DNA of 8,839 nt from Verrucomicrobiota bacterium. Its GTDB lineage: Bacteria > Chlamydiota > Chlamydiia > Chlamydiales > FEN-1388. Position numbers and translations under genes: made by a program. This document shows, one piece after another, positions 1 to 5,961 of this stretch. Where the stretch lies: NCBI GenBank assembly GCA_018239705.1, contig JAFEGS010000021.1, positions 1-8,839 on the forward strand. The letters run 5' to 3'. Each line of letters opens with the position of its first letter. The stretch's first letter is position 1. The notes below the pieces were generated by a model. That model was not told the DNA's origin. It did no database searches and saw only the letters and a program-made list of their open reading frames with translations.

Positions 1-278
1 TGGGCGATCTCTTCCTCACCTGCTCCTCGGCCACAAGTAGAAACTACCGCTTTGGAAAACTCTTGAGCGAGGGGCTCTCTGCAAAAGAGGCAAAAGAGCA
101 GATCAAGATGGTCGTAGAAGGGGCCTACACCTGCGTTTCGGCTCTTGAGCTTAGTCGAGAGGCAAAAATTGCCATGCCAATTAGCGAAGCTGTGATGCAG
201 ATTCTCGATGGGAAGATCAAGCCAAAAGAGGCAATCGCTCTGCTCATGGAACGAAGCATCAAAGACGAGATGCTCTAA
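1..278 (+). CDS. gpsA: Glycerol-3-phosphate dehydrogenase [NAD(P)+], C-terminal fragment
   Basis: This is the 3' end of a gene that begins before the window; the frame is open from base 3 to the TAA at 276-278. GpsA reduces dihydroxyacetone phosphate to sn-glycerol 3-phosphate in the cytoplasm, the first step of phospholipid synthesis. The visible start GDLFLTC...SRNYRFG corresponds to the conserved GpsA C-terminal motif (GDL-x-LTC-x4-SRN-x2-G). It is followed by a helical stretch with VEGAYTC and a PISEAV segment, also typical of the family's substrate domain. About 91 residues are visible, and the end is where a ~330-residue GpsA would be expected to stop. The in-frame TTG at 63 is internal, not a start. 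The gene converges on the metalloprotease gene and overlaps its 3' end by 20 bp, so there is no room for a separate terminator. Confidence 0.9.
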   Translation, partial: GDLFLTCSSATSRNYRFGKLLSEGLSAKEAKEQIKMVVEGAYTCVSALELSREAKIAMPISEAVMQILDGKIKPKEAIALLMERSIKDEML

Positions 279-1167
279 CTTTTAGATGGTCCTGTATATA
301 CTTGATTCGATCTGACAGTGCTGGATGTTCAAAATCATCTCGCAATTCTCCTTCATCCGAGACCTTCATAAGCCCTAGGGCAAACCAGGCTATGAGATAA
401 CACCTTCTTGGTATGTTCGAAATCCCTTTCGCGTCACGTATCTGCCATGCAATGGGCCTCAATAGCTCGTCTCTACAAATACAATTTACGAATTGGCTTC
501 GCTTAAAACCATCAACTCCTCCTTGAGCAATTTCAGGCGATATGTTCATCGCATAGTCATCTGCCAGAATTTCTTGTTGCCGTATAGTCCAATGCTTGTA
601 CATAAAACCCACTGTCCTGGCAGCAGCACATGACAAAAGATGGCCGCCTATCATCGCTGTGTATGAATTTGAAAATAGCGCGTTGCACATTGTTGATGAA
701 ACGGTCCAGGCTATAGCTCGCAGCAGAAATGATTTAATATTTATGATTTCTCTACTATGATTATCATCCGCTAACATATGACCAACTTCATGAGCAATCG
801 AAAATTTGTGCCTGTCTAGCAATTCCTTTTCAATCTCAGGTACATCTTCAGTAGGGATGAATAAATAGGCCAATCCATCATTTTTTAGAGAATACCTTGT
901 TGCATAATCCCCTTTATCACGATATACAAATACCATACGTGAGGCATCAACGTTAAGCTCATCAGTAATGAAGCGGACTATCTTTTCTTTGATATGATCT
1001 GGGATGAGGACAGCGTCCTTTTCACTAACTTGAATCTCCTCTTGGATAGCTTTAAAATTCGGTGTACTGTTTGACGCTAGGAATTTTGAAGTCACAGTAC
1101 GCCCCAGCTGATATGAGGAGGGGAACGGCTCACCAACAAATGAAAGTAGTGGATATATATAATTCAT
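259..1167 (-). CDS. M48-like zinc metalloprotease
   Basis: A 302-residue protein with the zinc-protease signature HEVGH (residues 126-130). A second signature, ExxAD (Glu199 to Asp203), fits the third zinc ligand of the M48 (HtpX/Ste24) clan. Near the C terminus is H-P-x4-R-I (residues 281-288), also common in M48 proteins. Two hydrophobic stretches lie between the zinc motifs (about 146-163 and 170-190), so the catalytic domain may be membrane-inserted. No clear signal peptide is seen, and the first ~110 residues are not recognised. It starts at ATG 1167 with a weak GGAA-like ribosome site. A candidate promoter and palindrome lie just upstream, so it is probably transcribed alone. Compared with the T2SS genes it reads as more AT-rich, which could indicate separate acquisition. 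Zinc-peptidase chemistry is well supported by motif. The substrate is unknown; quality control of membrane proteins is only an inference from the family. An ImmA/IrrE-type peptidase is a less likely alternative because of the spaced ExxAD and HPxxxxR motifs. Confidence 0.75.
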   Translation of the reverse strand: MNYIYPLLSFVGEPFPSSYQLGRTVTSKFLASNSTPNFKAIQEEIQVSEKDAVLIPDHIKEKIVRFITDELNVDASRMVFVYRDKGDYATRYSLKNDGLAYLFIPTEDVPEIEKELLDRHKFSIAHEVGHMLADDNHSREIINIKSFLLRAIAWTVSSTMCNALFSNSYTAMIGGHLLSCAAARTVGFMYKHWTIRQQEILADDYAMNISPEIAQGGVDGFKRSQFVNCICRDELLRPIAWQIRDAKGISNIPRRCYLIAWFALGLMKVSDEGELRDDFEHPALSDRIKYIQDHLKVRASRL

Positions 1168-1181
1168 AGGATTCCGATACT

Positions 1182-1202
1182 ATGTTTTTTGAAAACATTA
1201 TA
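1182..1202 (-). promoter_or_regulatory. Candidate -10 box and overlapping palindrome upstream of the metalloprotease
   Basis: Read on the minus strand, a perfect TATAAT lies at 1202-1197, 29 bases before the metalloprotease ATG, inside a very AT-rich stretch. No good TTGACA-like -35 is visible. Overlapping the -10 and covering the expected transcription start is a 7-bp inverted repeat with a 3-base loop (ATGTTTT-CAA-AAAACAT, 1198-1182). The position suits a repressor operator, but the arms are AT-rich and could be chance. Confidence 0.4.
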
Positions 1203-1210
1203 TCAAATTT

Positions 1211-1363
1211 TTATATTTTTAAAATATAAATATGTCTTTTGTCATTCTCAATAAGCTTGATGACCTCGTTCAGTCCAAGTCGATGAGGGATAAAGTAGTG
1301 CTTTTTAGTCTTTATAGGCCCTGCTCTGTTAAAAATCTCGTATGACTCCCGTCTCCAAAACAT
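1211..1363 (-). CDS. Possible 50-residue ORF, perhaps a remnant of the gspK-position family
   Basis: An ATG five bases after the stop of the 535-residue gene opens a 50-codon frame ending at TAA 1211-1213, so it could be translated by coupling. The product is basic and has no signal peptide or membrane segment. Its residues 6-14 (ESYEIFNRA) resemble the RYKIFNG and RYKMFIG motifs of the gspK-position protein and its 535-residue paralogue. The DNA behind it shares 14 of 15 bases in the same frame with positions near 4228-4242. A looser match follows (Y-x-x-P, then a hydrophobic LxEVIKLI like YELISLQ). It may be a degraded third copy of that segment, a real small gene, or chance. The last codons run into the AT-rich region just before the metalloprotease promoter. 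Confidence 0.3.
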   Translation of the reverse strand: MFWRRESYEIFNRAGPIKTKKHYFIPHRLGLNEVIKLIENDKRHIYILKI

Positions 1364-1368
1364 GAGAA

Positions 1369-2976
1369 TCAATCTCTAGGTTGCACGCGATTCGCTCTAA
1401 AATCAATATACTTCGGATCAATACCCTGAATATATCTGCAAAACCGATTTCGAAGTTCATCCTGTTGCACACGTCTATCATCACCACGTTCAAGTGCTTC
1501 ATATATTTCTTGACGTGCCGTCATGATCTCACTGACTACACTTTCATCTTGAAAAATAGCCTTCAAAAGGGGCCTTGGAGCAAGCCAAATACTTATTAAA
1601 TGAAAGGAAGACCGTTCCTGTAGGGTAAGAAACCCATGTAGAGCATAATAAGGTGGAGCATAAAAATCCATCTCAGGATGCATATAATCTCTACCTATAA
1701 ACATTTTATAACGAAATTCCTTTAAATGCTCTCCAAAGTCAATCATTATAATTTCTTTTGCACAGCAATCTGACCATTTTGTACCCGGGGCCTTATAAAA
1801 GTCTTTGCTAATCTGATCAACACAATAGCTCTCCAAATCAGGTACAAGCTTTTTTGCCACTTTATAAAATTCAGTCCATGAATAGAGTGCGTCTATCAAA
1901 TTTCTCAAGATAAGCGAACAAGCCACAGTTTGACCTTTCGTAACTGAGAACTTATCCGCAAGAAGAGGATAGATGTTTAAATAAGCTAGGCGTTGTGAAC
2001 CGCATCTATTTGGATTAAACTTATAGAACACTGAGCTCTCCATACGCTCGTCGTAATCTTCTGGCTGCTTAACGCATCGACGATATGGTGGTTTGTTCCT
2101 GAATTCATCCACTGTGTCTTCCCATCCTTCCAAATCATAATCATCTTTCAGCTTTGGCACGAATAGCTGGGCAAAATCTAACTCTTTTTGAATAGCAGAA
2201 TTGTAATGTTTTTCCATACATGTTTTATAATGGTCAACAAAAGAAATTGCTAATTTGCTTAAAATTAAATTTGAGCTATTTTTAATTGTAGAACACTCCT
2301 CTTGGCTAAAGTGTTCCTTTGCCAAGCTTTGCAAATCCAAAACTAATCGATGGTAATGCGAGAATCGAAACTGTCTTGCAACACAAAAGCGAACCTGATC
2401 ATCAAAATCAAAATCAGAAAATGACGTATTGCGAAATTGATCTTTGATGTTATTATCTGAAGCTATATCAATCAAAGCAGTGCTGGAAAATAACTGTGAG
2501 AACAATTCGTAAGCCTCCTCACTTATCTTAGCCATTTTTTTAGATAACTCTGGCCAATAACAGGTGCACTCTTTGTGTTGCTTATAATGCTCGAGTTGCC
2601 GAGTAACATGAGCAGAATATCTTTTAAAACGTGGATCGATATACCCAAAATAGATGGATTTTATTCCACATTCGTTTTCCTCACAACTCTGTGCAACAGA
2701 AGGCAATAGAGATAACAGAGTTTTATCTATTCCAGAAAAATTATTTGAAGGACAATGTTCCAAACAATACGAATGGGAAGTGGATTTAAAAAGATTAATA
2801 TTCTTTCTGAATTTAATCTTATCATCATCGGAACTATAAGCATAAGGCGCATAGTCCTTACTGGAATTAAGCTCTTCGTTGTGATAAGAATATTTTCTTT
2901 CGTTCTCAAAACTTGCTGTTAAATAGGATAACGAACAAAATAGAAATAGAGATTTAATAACAATTAACACTTTCAT
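1369..2976 (-). CDS. Secreted cysteine-rich protein with a C-terminal domain paralogous to the T2SS gspK-position protein
   Basis: A 535-residue protein. Residues 1-21 look like a signal peptide (Lys2, a hydrophobic core, then small residues before Ser22). The N-terminal ~325 residues are unrecognised and charged. They hold many of the 17 cysteines, including C-x3-C (71, 75), C-x4-C (98, 103) and C-x-C (137, 139). From about residue 329 to 530 it aligns along its whole length with residues ~109-321 of the protein encoded at 3878-4855. Shared motifs are LxNLIxxLY, MIDxxxxLKExRYKxF and the best-conserved block SxWLAPxPLLxAxFQ. The match is visible in the DNA too: 20 of 21 bases agree between 1567-1587 and 4109-4129. 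Unlike its paralogue it has no acidic linker, and its N-terminus resembles a cleavable signal rather than a pilin-like anchor. It is third in a tight minus-strand cassette, 20 bp after the 95-residue membrane protein. The function is unknown; a secreted or surface-attached partner of the T2SS is inferred from the paralogy alone. Confidence 0.8.
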   Translation of the reverse strand: MKVLIVIKSLFLFCSLSYLTASFENERKYSYHNEELNSSKDYAPYAYSSDDDKIKFRKNINLFKSTSHSYCLEHCPSNNFSGIDKTLLSLLPSVAQSCEENECGIKSIYFGYIDPRFKRYSAHVTRQLEHYKQHKECTCYWPELSKKMAKISEEAYELFSQLFSSTALIDIASDNNIKDQFRNTSFSDFDFDDQVRFCVARQFRFSHYHRLVLDLQSLAKEHFSQEECSTIKNSSNLILSKLAISFVDHYKTCMEKHYNSAIQKELDFAQLFVPKLKDDYDLEGWEDTVDEFRNKPPYRRCVKQPEDYDERMESSVFYKFNPNRCGSQRLAYLNIYPLLADKFSVTKGQTVACSLILRNLIDALYSWTEFYKVAKKLVPDLESYCVDQISKDFYKAPGTKWSDCCAKEIIMIDFGEHLKEFRYKMFIGRDYMHPEMDFYAPPYYALHGFLTLQERSSFHLISIWLAPRPLLKAIFQDESVVSEIMTARQEIYEALERGDDRRVQQDELRNRFCRYIQGIDPKYIDFRANRVQPRD

Positions 2977-2996
2977 AAAAACCCATTGGCTTCATT

Positions 2997-3284
2997 TCAA
3001 TTAGAAAAGAACATTGGAAAACCACTTCCGATTATGTCTCTATTGTACGTAAAAAGAATTCCAAGCAGAAACATCCATGCATAGGTTAAGTAATCAGAGC
3101 TTCTTGTCAACGACTTCTCTGAAAGCTGTAAATACCTAAACAGCACAAGAAACATAATAAGAACTACAAATGAGATGACTTCTGCACTCTCATAGTTACA
3201 TTTTATTCTCAGAAATGTATAAACAAATTCCGCCCCAAAAAAAGACAGACAGTTCAGCACCCAATGCAATAATGTATTTGCCAT
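2997..3284 (-). CDS. Small integral membrane protein, unknown function
   Basis: A 95-residue hydrophobic protein that I do not recognise. Three membrane-spanning stretches are visible: about residues 4-26, 34-53 (rich in V, L, I, F) and 66-82. Loops carry Lys and Arg (RIKC near 26-29, EKSLTRSSD near 56-64). The ATG at 3284 follows the stop of the upstream cysteine-rich gene by two bases, so translation is probably coupled; the ribosome site is only a short GGA. It lies between two cysteine-rich proteins in one transcriptional direction. By context it could be a membrane partner or anchor for them, but nothing in the sequence proves this. Confidence 0.6.
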   Translation of the reverse strand: MANTLLHWVLNCLSFFGAEFVYTFLRIKCNYESAEVISFVVLIMFLVLFRYLQLSEKSLTRSSDYLTYAWMFLLGILFTYNRDIIGSGFPMFFSN

Positions 3285-3286
3285 AA

Positions 3287-3646
3287 CTAATCCAGTATTG
3301 ATACCCCTGGAGGGAACATTGCGTCAACACCATCTGCTAAAAAGGCTCCTATCTTTTTAGCACATTCGTTAAAACCTTCAGCACAACAGTCATCACATTC
3401 TTGCGACAAAATTTCTACAGCAGTCACACATAATGCAACAGCTTTTGCTCCCCCTCTTGTTGCCAACCCTGCACACAATGCATCCGCTGCAACTTTTGCA
3501 ATAGTGCATTTGCGTTGACAATCACCCACCCGTTGTTCTTCTACTTGGTTATTTTTTGTTTGCTTAACATTCTTTTTCTTTCCACCTGTAAGACAATAAT
3601 AAGACGTCTGCACAGGACAGTTGCCTAGTAATGAAATACCCGCCAT
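3287..3646 (-). CDS. Small cysteine-rich protein, unknown function
   Basis: Start chosen at ATG 3646: a GGAG ribosome site lies at 3656-3653, six bases before it, and the longer GTG start at 3658 would sit on top of that site. The product has 119 residues with ten cysteines (10, 18, 43, 47, 58, 73, 84, 87, 88, 95), including C-x3-C (43-47) and CDDCC (84-88). A Lys/Asn/Gln-rich stretch (23-38) precedes an Ala-rich, probably helical core with four evenly spread Cys. There is no standard signal peptide and no family I recognise. It is the first gene of the cassette leading to the 95- and 535-residue proteins. The even number of Cys suggests disulfides or metal binding. In chlamydiae disulfide-linked envelope proteins are well known, which makes an extracytoplasmic role conceivable but unproven. 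Confidence 0.65.
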   Translation of the reverse strand: MAGISLLGNCPVQTSYYCLTGGKKKNVKQTKNNQVEEQRVGDCQRKCTIAKVAADALCAGLATRGGAKAVALCVTAVEILSQECDDCCAEGFNECAKKIGAFLADGVDAMFPPGVSILD

Positions 3647-3652
3647 TGCTTT

Positions 3653-3656
3653 CTCC
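3653..3656 (-). promoter_or_regulatory. Shine-Dalgarno GGAG deciding the start at 3646
   Basis: Minus-strand GGAG with a six-base spacer (AAAGCA) before ATG 3646. It overlaps the in-frame GTG at 3658, so it argues against the four-residue-longer form of the cysteine-rich protein. Confidence 0.55.
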
Positions 3657-3697
3657 ACAGCGTAATTGAATCACACTCAATTGCCATCAAAATTTGT

Positions 3698-3727
3698 TGT
3701 ATACCTAATATCTGAGCTTCTCCCCAA
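3698..3727 (-). promoter_or_regulatory. Weak candidate promoter for the cysteine-rich cassette
   Basis: On the minus strand TTGGGG (3727-3722) is followed after 18 bases by TATACA (3703-3698), about 52 bases before ATG 3646. Both boxes match the sigma-70 consensus only partly. A promoter is expected somewhere here because the large inverted repeat at 3738-3787 separates this cassette from the T2SS operon. Confidence 0.2.
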
Positions 3728-3737
3728 AAACTGGGCA

Positions 3738-3787
3738 TATACCCAATTAACCTCAAAAGTTGGTTTTTTTGCGGTTAATTGGGTATA
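3738..3787. repeat. Long inverted repeat, 15-bp perfect arms, possible terminator or boundary
   Basis: The arms 3738-3752 and 3773-3787 are perfect complements (TATACCCAATTAACC and its reverse complement). After one mismatch the stem continues with CAAAA (3754-3758) against TTTTG (3767-3771), leaving an 8-base loop. It lies 90 bases after the stop of the T2SS operon and 91 bases before the start of the cysteine-rich cassette. On the minus strand the hairpin is followed, after about seven bases, by a T5 run. It could therefore end the T2SS transcript, although the stem is AT-rich and the T run is not adjacent. An operator or a mobile-element end are alternatives. Confidence 0.6.
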
Positions 3788-3877
3788 AGCAAGGCCAGCT
3801 TTCAAGTTAACCACATACCGGAAAGGCATTTTAAACAATCTCGTATTTTTTGCAAGATCAAAATTCTAGCCTCCCTG

Positions 3878-4855
3878 TTAACGCCTCGGCGGCTTTGTTC
3901 CGCTCGTGCCAAAATCGAAATACTGAGAGTCTATAAATTCTGTAGGGTGGCTCTTGAAGCACTGCTCCAGCTTTTGTTTCTGGATGTCATCAGCAGACTT
4001 CATCTCATTTTTCTCACTTCTTGCCATACTCTTCTTTTCTTTATACATGCCATCTCTAAGCTCACACATCTCAGTAACAACATCTGGGTTTTGGAATACA
4101 GCGTAGAGAAGGGGCTTTGGAGCAAGCCAGAAGCTCACGAGATGCGACTTTTTCTGCAGGCTAATAAGCTCATAGAGAGGATAGTACCCACCCGCATTTA
4201 CTCCTGGGTCGTTAATCGACTGATTGCCGTTAAAAATCTTGTAGCGCGCCTCTTTTAGCGATGGATCTTCAAGGTCAATCATGGAGAGATCTTTTGCTTT
4301 TTTAAGTGGTCGCTTCTCTTCAAGCTCCGCTCTTGCCTTGAGCATTAGCCAATCGATAAAGTGCTCGGCAAAATCGGGATCTTTTTGTTTTACCTCTTCG
4401 TAAAATGGCTGCTTTGCGTAGAGAGATTCGATTAAATTTTTTAGTATCATGTAGGCCACTTTTCCCTTCCCATCTACAATAGAGGCATTTTTATCGCGAA
4501 AAAGTATACTTACATCCAAAAGGTGGCTACGCTTTCCTTTTTTTTTATCTGTTTTATCATTTTCATTCTCAACACCATCGGGAAGCAGTATTTCCACCAA
4601 TCCTTCCCCATCCTCCTCTTCATCTTCAACCTCAGATTCTTCTTTACCTCCTTTAGGGGCCTTTTCTTCTATATAGTCACTATGTAGCTTCTTAACTTGT
4701 TTAACTAATAAGGCTGAGGTCTTTTCTCGCGCCTTTGCAAAACGGCACCGTGCCACCATATCAGTAGCGACCAGGCTTTCTGCATTTTTCCACTGGGCAT
4801 AGGCAAAAAGAGCCATGATCATCAAAAGCCCATACGTGGTAAGAAGAATATGCAT
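3878..4855 (-). CDS. T2SS-linked single-pass protein at the gspK position (chlamydial CT565-like by position)
   Basis: A 325-residue protein whose ATG lies one base after the gspJ stop (TAA-G-ATG), so it is the last gene of the pseudopilin operon. Residues 5-20 form one hydrophobic segment. Then comes a region with Lys/Arg, a strongly acidic linker (about 71-84, almost all E/D) and a Lys cluster at 102-109. The C-terminal ~210 residues are a distinct domain with LKNLIESLY (138-146), SMIDLEDPSLKEARYKIF (191-208) and SFWLAPKPLL (241-250). That domain is shared with the secreted protein at 1369-2976. Classical GspK is also the last, largest minor pseudopilin and also lacks Glu5, so the position fits, but I see no clear GspK motif. 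In C. trachomatis the gene at this place is CT565, annotated as hypothetical as far as I recall. A role at the pseudopilus tip or as a chlamydia-specific T2SS part is an inference. Confidence 0.65.
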   Translation of the reverse strand: MHILLTTYGLLMIMALFAYAQWKNAESLVATDMVARCRFAKAREKTSALLVKQVKKLHSDYIEEKAPKGGKEESEVEDEEEDGEGLVEILLPDGVENENDKTDKKKGKRSHLLDVSILFRDKNASIVDGKGKVAYMILKNLIESLYAKQPFYEEVKQKDPDFAEHFIDWLMLKARAELEEKRPLKKAKDLSMIDLEDPSLKEARYKIFNGNQSINDPGVNAGGYYPLYELISLQKKSHLVSFWLAPKPLLYAVFQNPDVVTEMCELRDGMYKEKKSMARSEKNEMKSADDIQKQKLEQCFKSHPTEFIDSQYFDFGTSGTKPPRR

Positions 4856-4856
4856 C

Positions 4857-5549
4857 TTACACTGTTCCTGTTTTTGGGTAAAAAATTGGTCCGGTTTCTA
4901 TAGGGAGAAAAAACCAAAACAGAATATCTTTTCCTGAAGTACGTCTACAGGTCAGTTTGACTAAAGAAGGGTATCGTTTATACTCCATAGGCCATTTTGT
5001 GAGCCAGCGCCCCTCTATAACCTTCTGCTCCTCTTTTTCATTCTTTTTCGACTCTACCTGCGGCTGAGCTCTTGCAAAAAGCTCTATTTGAAGCGAGGTG
5101 ACCTCTTTCAGCAAAATCTCTTCTCGCATGTTCACAGGAATAGTATCTAGATTTTTGCCACGCGGCCAGTAGGCAAAACGCAGTGCATCGGAGGCCACAT
5201 ATAATTTCCCAAGGCGATCACCGGAAAATTGAGGGTCTACGTCAATACCATTATCAAAGGTAAAGATCAGGCTTGGACTGCCTCCAGACTTTGATTCCTC
5301 AATATAAAAGTAGTGCTCCTTATCCATCTTATCCTGGTATCGATCAAAAATATTTTGCAGTTTTGACTGTACCACGAGGAGCTTTTCACAATCGAGTCGC
5401 TGCGTTTTGAGAAATTGATTGGCTTGGGAGTATCGTAAAAAGATCCCAAACATCACTGCAAGGAGGATAGCAAAAAGCGAGGTAGCAATGATCACATCAA
5501 CTAAAATGAAGGGAGCGTATGGCCTACGGCGGTACGACGACTGCATCAT
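4857..5549 (-). CDS. gspJ: T2SS minor pseudopilin, GspJ-like
   Basis: A 230-residue protein with a basic leader (RRR at 7-9) followed by the pilin-type hydrophobic helix FILVDVIIATSLFAILL (about 14-30). GspJ of other bacteria is a minor pseudopilin of the GspI-J-K tip complex in the periplasm. The residue before the expected cut is Pro13 rather than Gly, and the position-5 acidic residue is Asp18 instead of Glu. The rest has a helix with LQNIFDRY and beta-rich segments with YVASDALRFAYWP and EVTSLQIELFAR, consistent with GspJ topology. The start is ATG 5549, preceded by a purine-rich GAGGGGGG ribosome site, with a second ATG next to it. It overlaps gspI by 26 bp and ends one base before the next gene. 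The assignment rests on order and fold type; sequence identity to model GspJ looks low. Confidence 0.7.
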   Translation of the reverse strand: MMQSSYRRRPYAPFILVDVIIATSLFAILLAVMFGIFLRYSQANQFLKTQRLDCEKLLVVQSKLQNIFDRYQDKMDKEHYFYIEESKSGGSPSLIFTFDNGIDVDPQFSGDRLGKLYVASDALRFAYWPRGKNLDTIPVNMREEILLKEVTSLQIELFARAQPQVESKKNEKEEQKVIEGRWLTKWPMEYKRYPSLVKLTCRRTSGKDILFWFFLPIETGPIFYPKTGTV

Positions 5550-5961
5550 TTCCCCCCTCTTTTTTTAAAAAAAGTGGCATTTTTGCCACTCCCAGCATCT
5601 CAAAGAGACCCTTTTTCAGTGAAATAGTAGCAGATACATAGAGATAGTCGGGATCTATTGTCTGCGGCTTTTTAATATGGGCAAAATCATATTTTGCCAC
5701 CCAGTCACTATTTTGAAGCCTTATCTCGTAGGACTGCTGCTCTGAGATTGTTTTCCAGCTAATGTGATGGGTAAAAAGCTCCTCAAACAGCATCACAGAC
5801 GCCTGTTGCACAAGTCGCTCCTGCTCCAACCTCTGAAAACTCTGTTTTGTTTTGACCATGAGTGAACTTTCAAATGAAAGGAGAAAAACAGAGGCTCCTG
5901 TAACGAGTACAATAGCAATCAAGACCTCAATGAGAGTGAAGCTCTTTTTTTTCTTTTTCAT
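5524..5961 (-). CDS. gspI: T2SS minor pseudopilin, GspI-like
   Basis: A 145-residue protein with a very basic leader (MKKKKKS) followed by FTLIEVLIAIVLVTGASVFLL, a textbook prepilin N-terminal helix with Glu at mature position 5 (residue 12). The residue before the expected cut is Ser7, not Gly. The length fits the small GspI family, which nucleates the pseudopilus tip with GspJ and GspK. The start ATG 5961 lies inside the end of gspH (35-bp overlap), with a GAAG ribosome site. The 3' end overlaps gspJ. Long homopolymers lie at both ends: an A8 run in the leader, and T7-A7 followed by G6 just before the stop and the gspJ start. Confidence 0.8.
   Translation of the reverse strand: MKKKKKSFTLIEVLIAIVLVTGASVFLLSFESSLMVKTKQSFQRLEQERLVQQASVMLFEELFTHHISWKTISEQQSYEIRLQNSDWVAKYDFAHIKKPQTIDPDYLYVSATISLKKGLFEMLGVAKMPLFLKKEGGNDAVVVPP

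Noticed and set aside
1381..1599. 72-codon plus-strand frame
   Set aside because: Antisense shadow of the C-terminal domain of the 535-residue gene, with no ribosome site or independent features.
1211..3646. Cysteine-rich cassette as a toxin-immunity or toxin-antitoxin module
   Set aside because: No nuclease, pore-former or DNA-binding motif is visible, and the large protein's recognisable domain relates to T2SS instead.
3779..4258. 159-codon plus-strand frame over the 3' end of the gspK-position gene
   Set aside because: It is antisense to a well-supported domain that has a paralogue in the window. Its partial resemblance to the frame at 1381-1599 (both contain KGxWSKP) comes from the shared domain DNA on the other strand.
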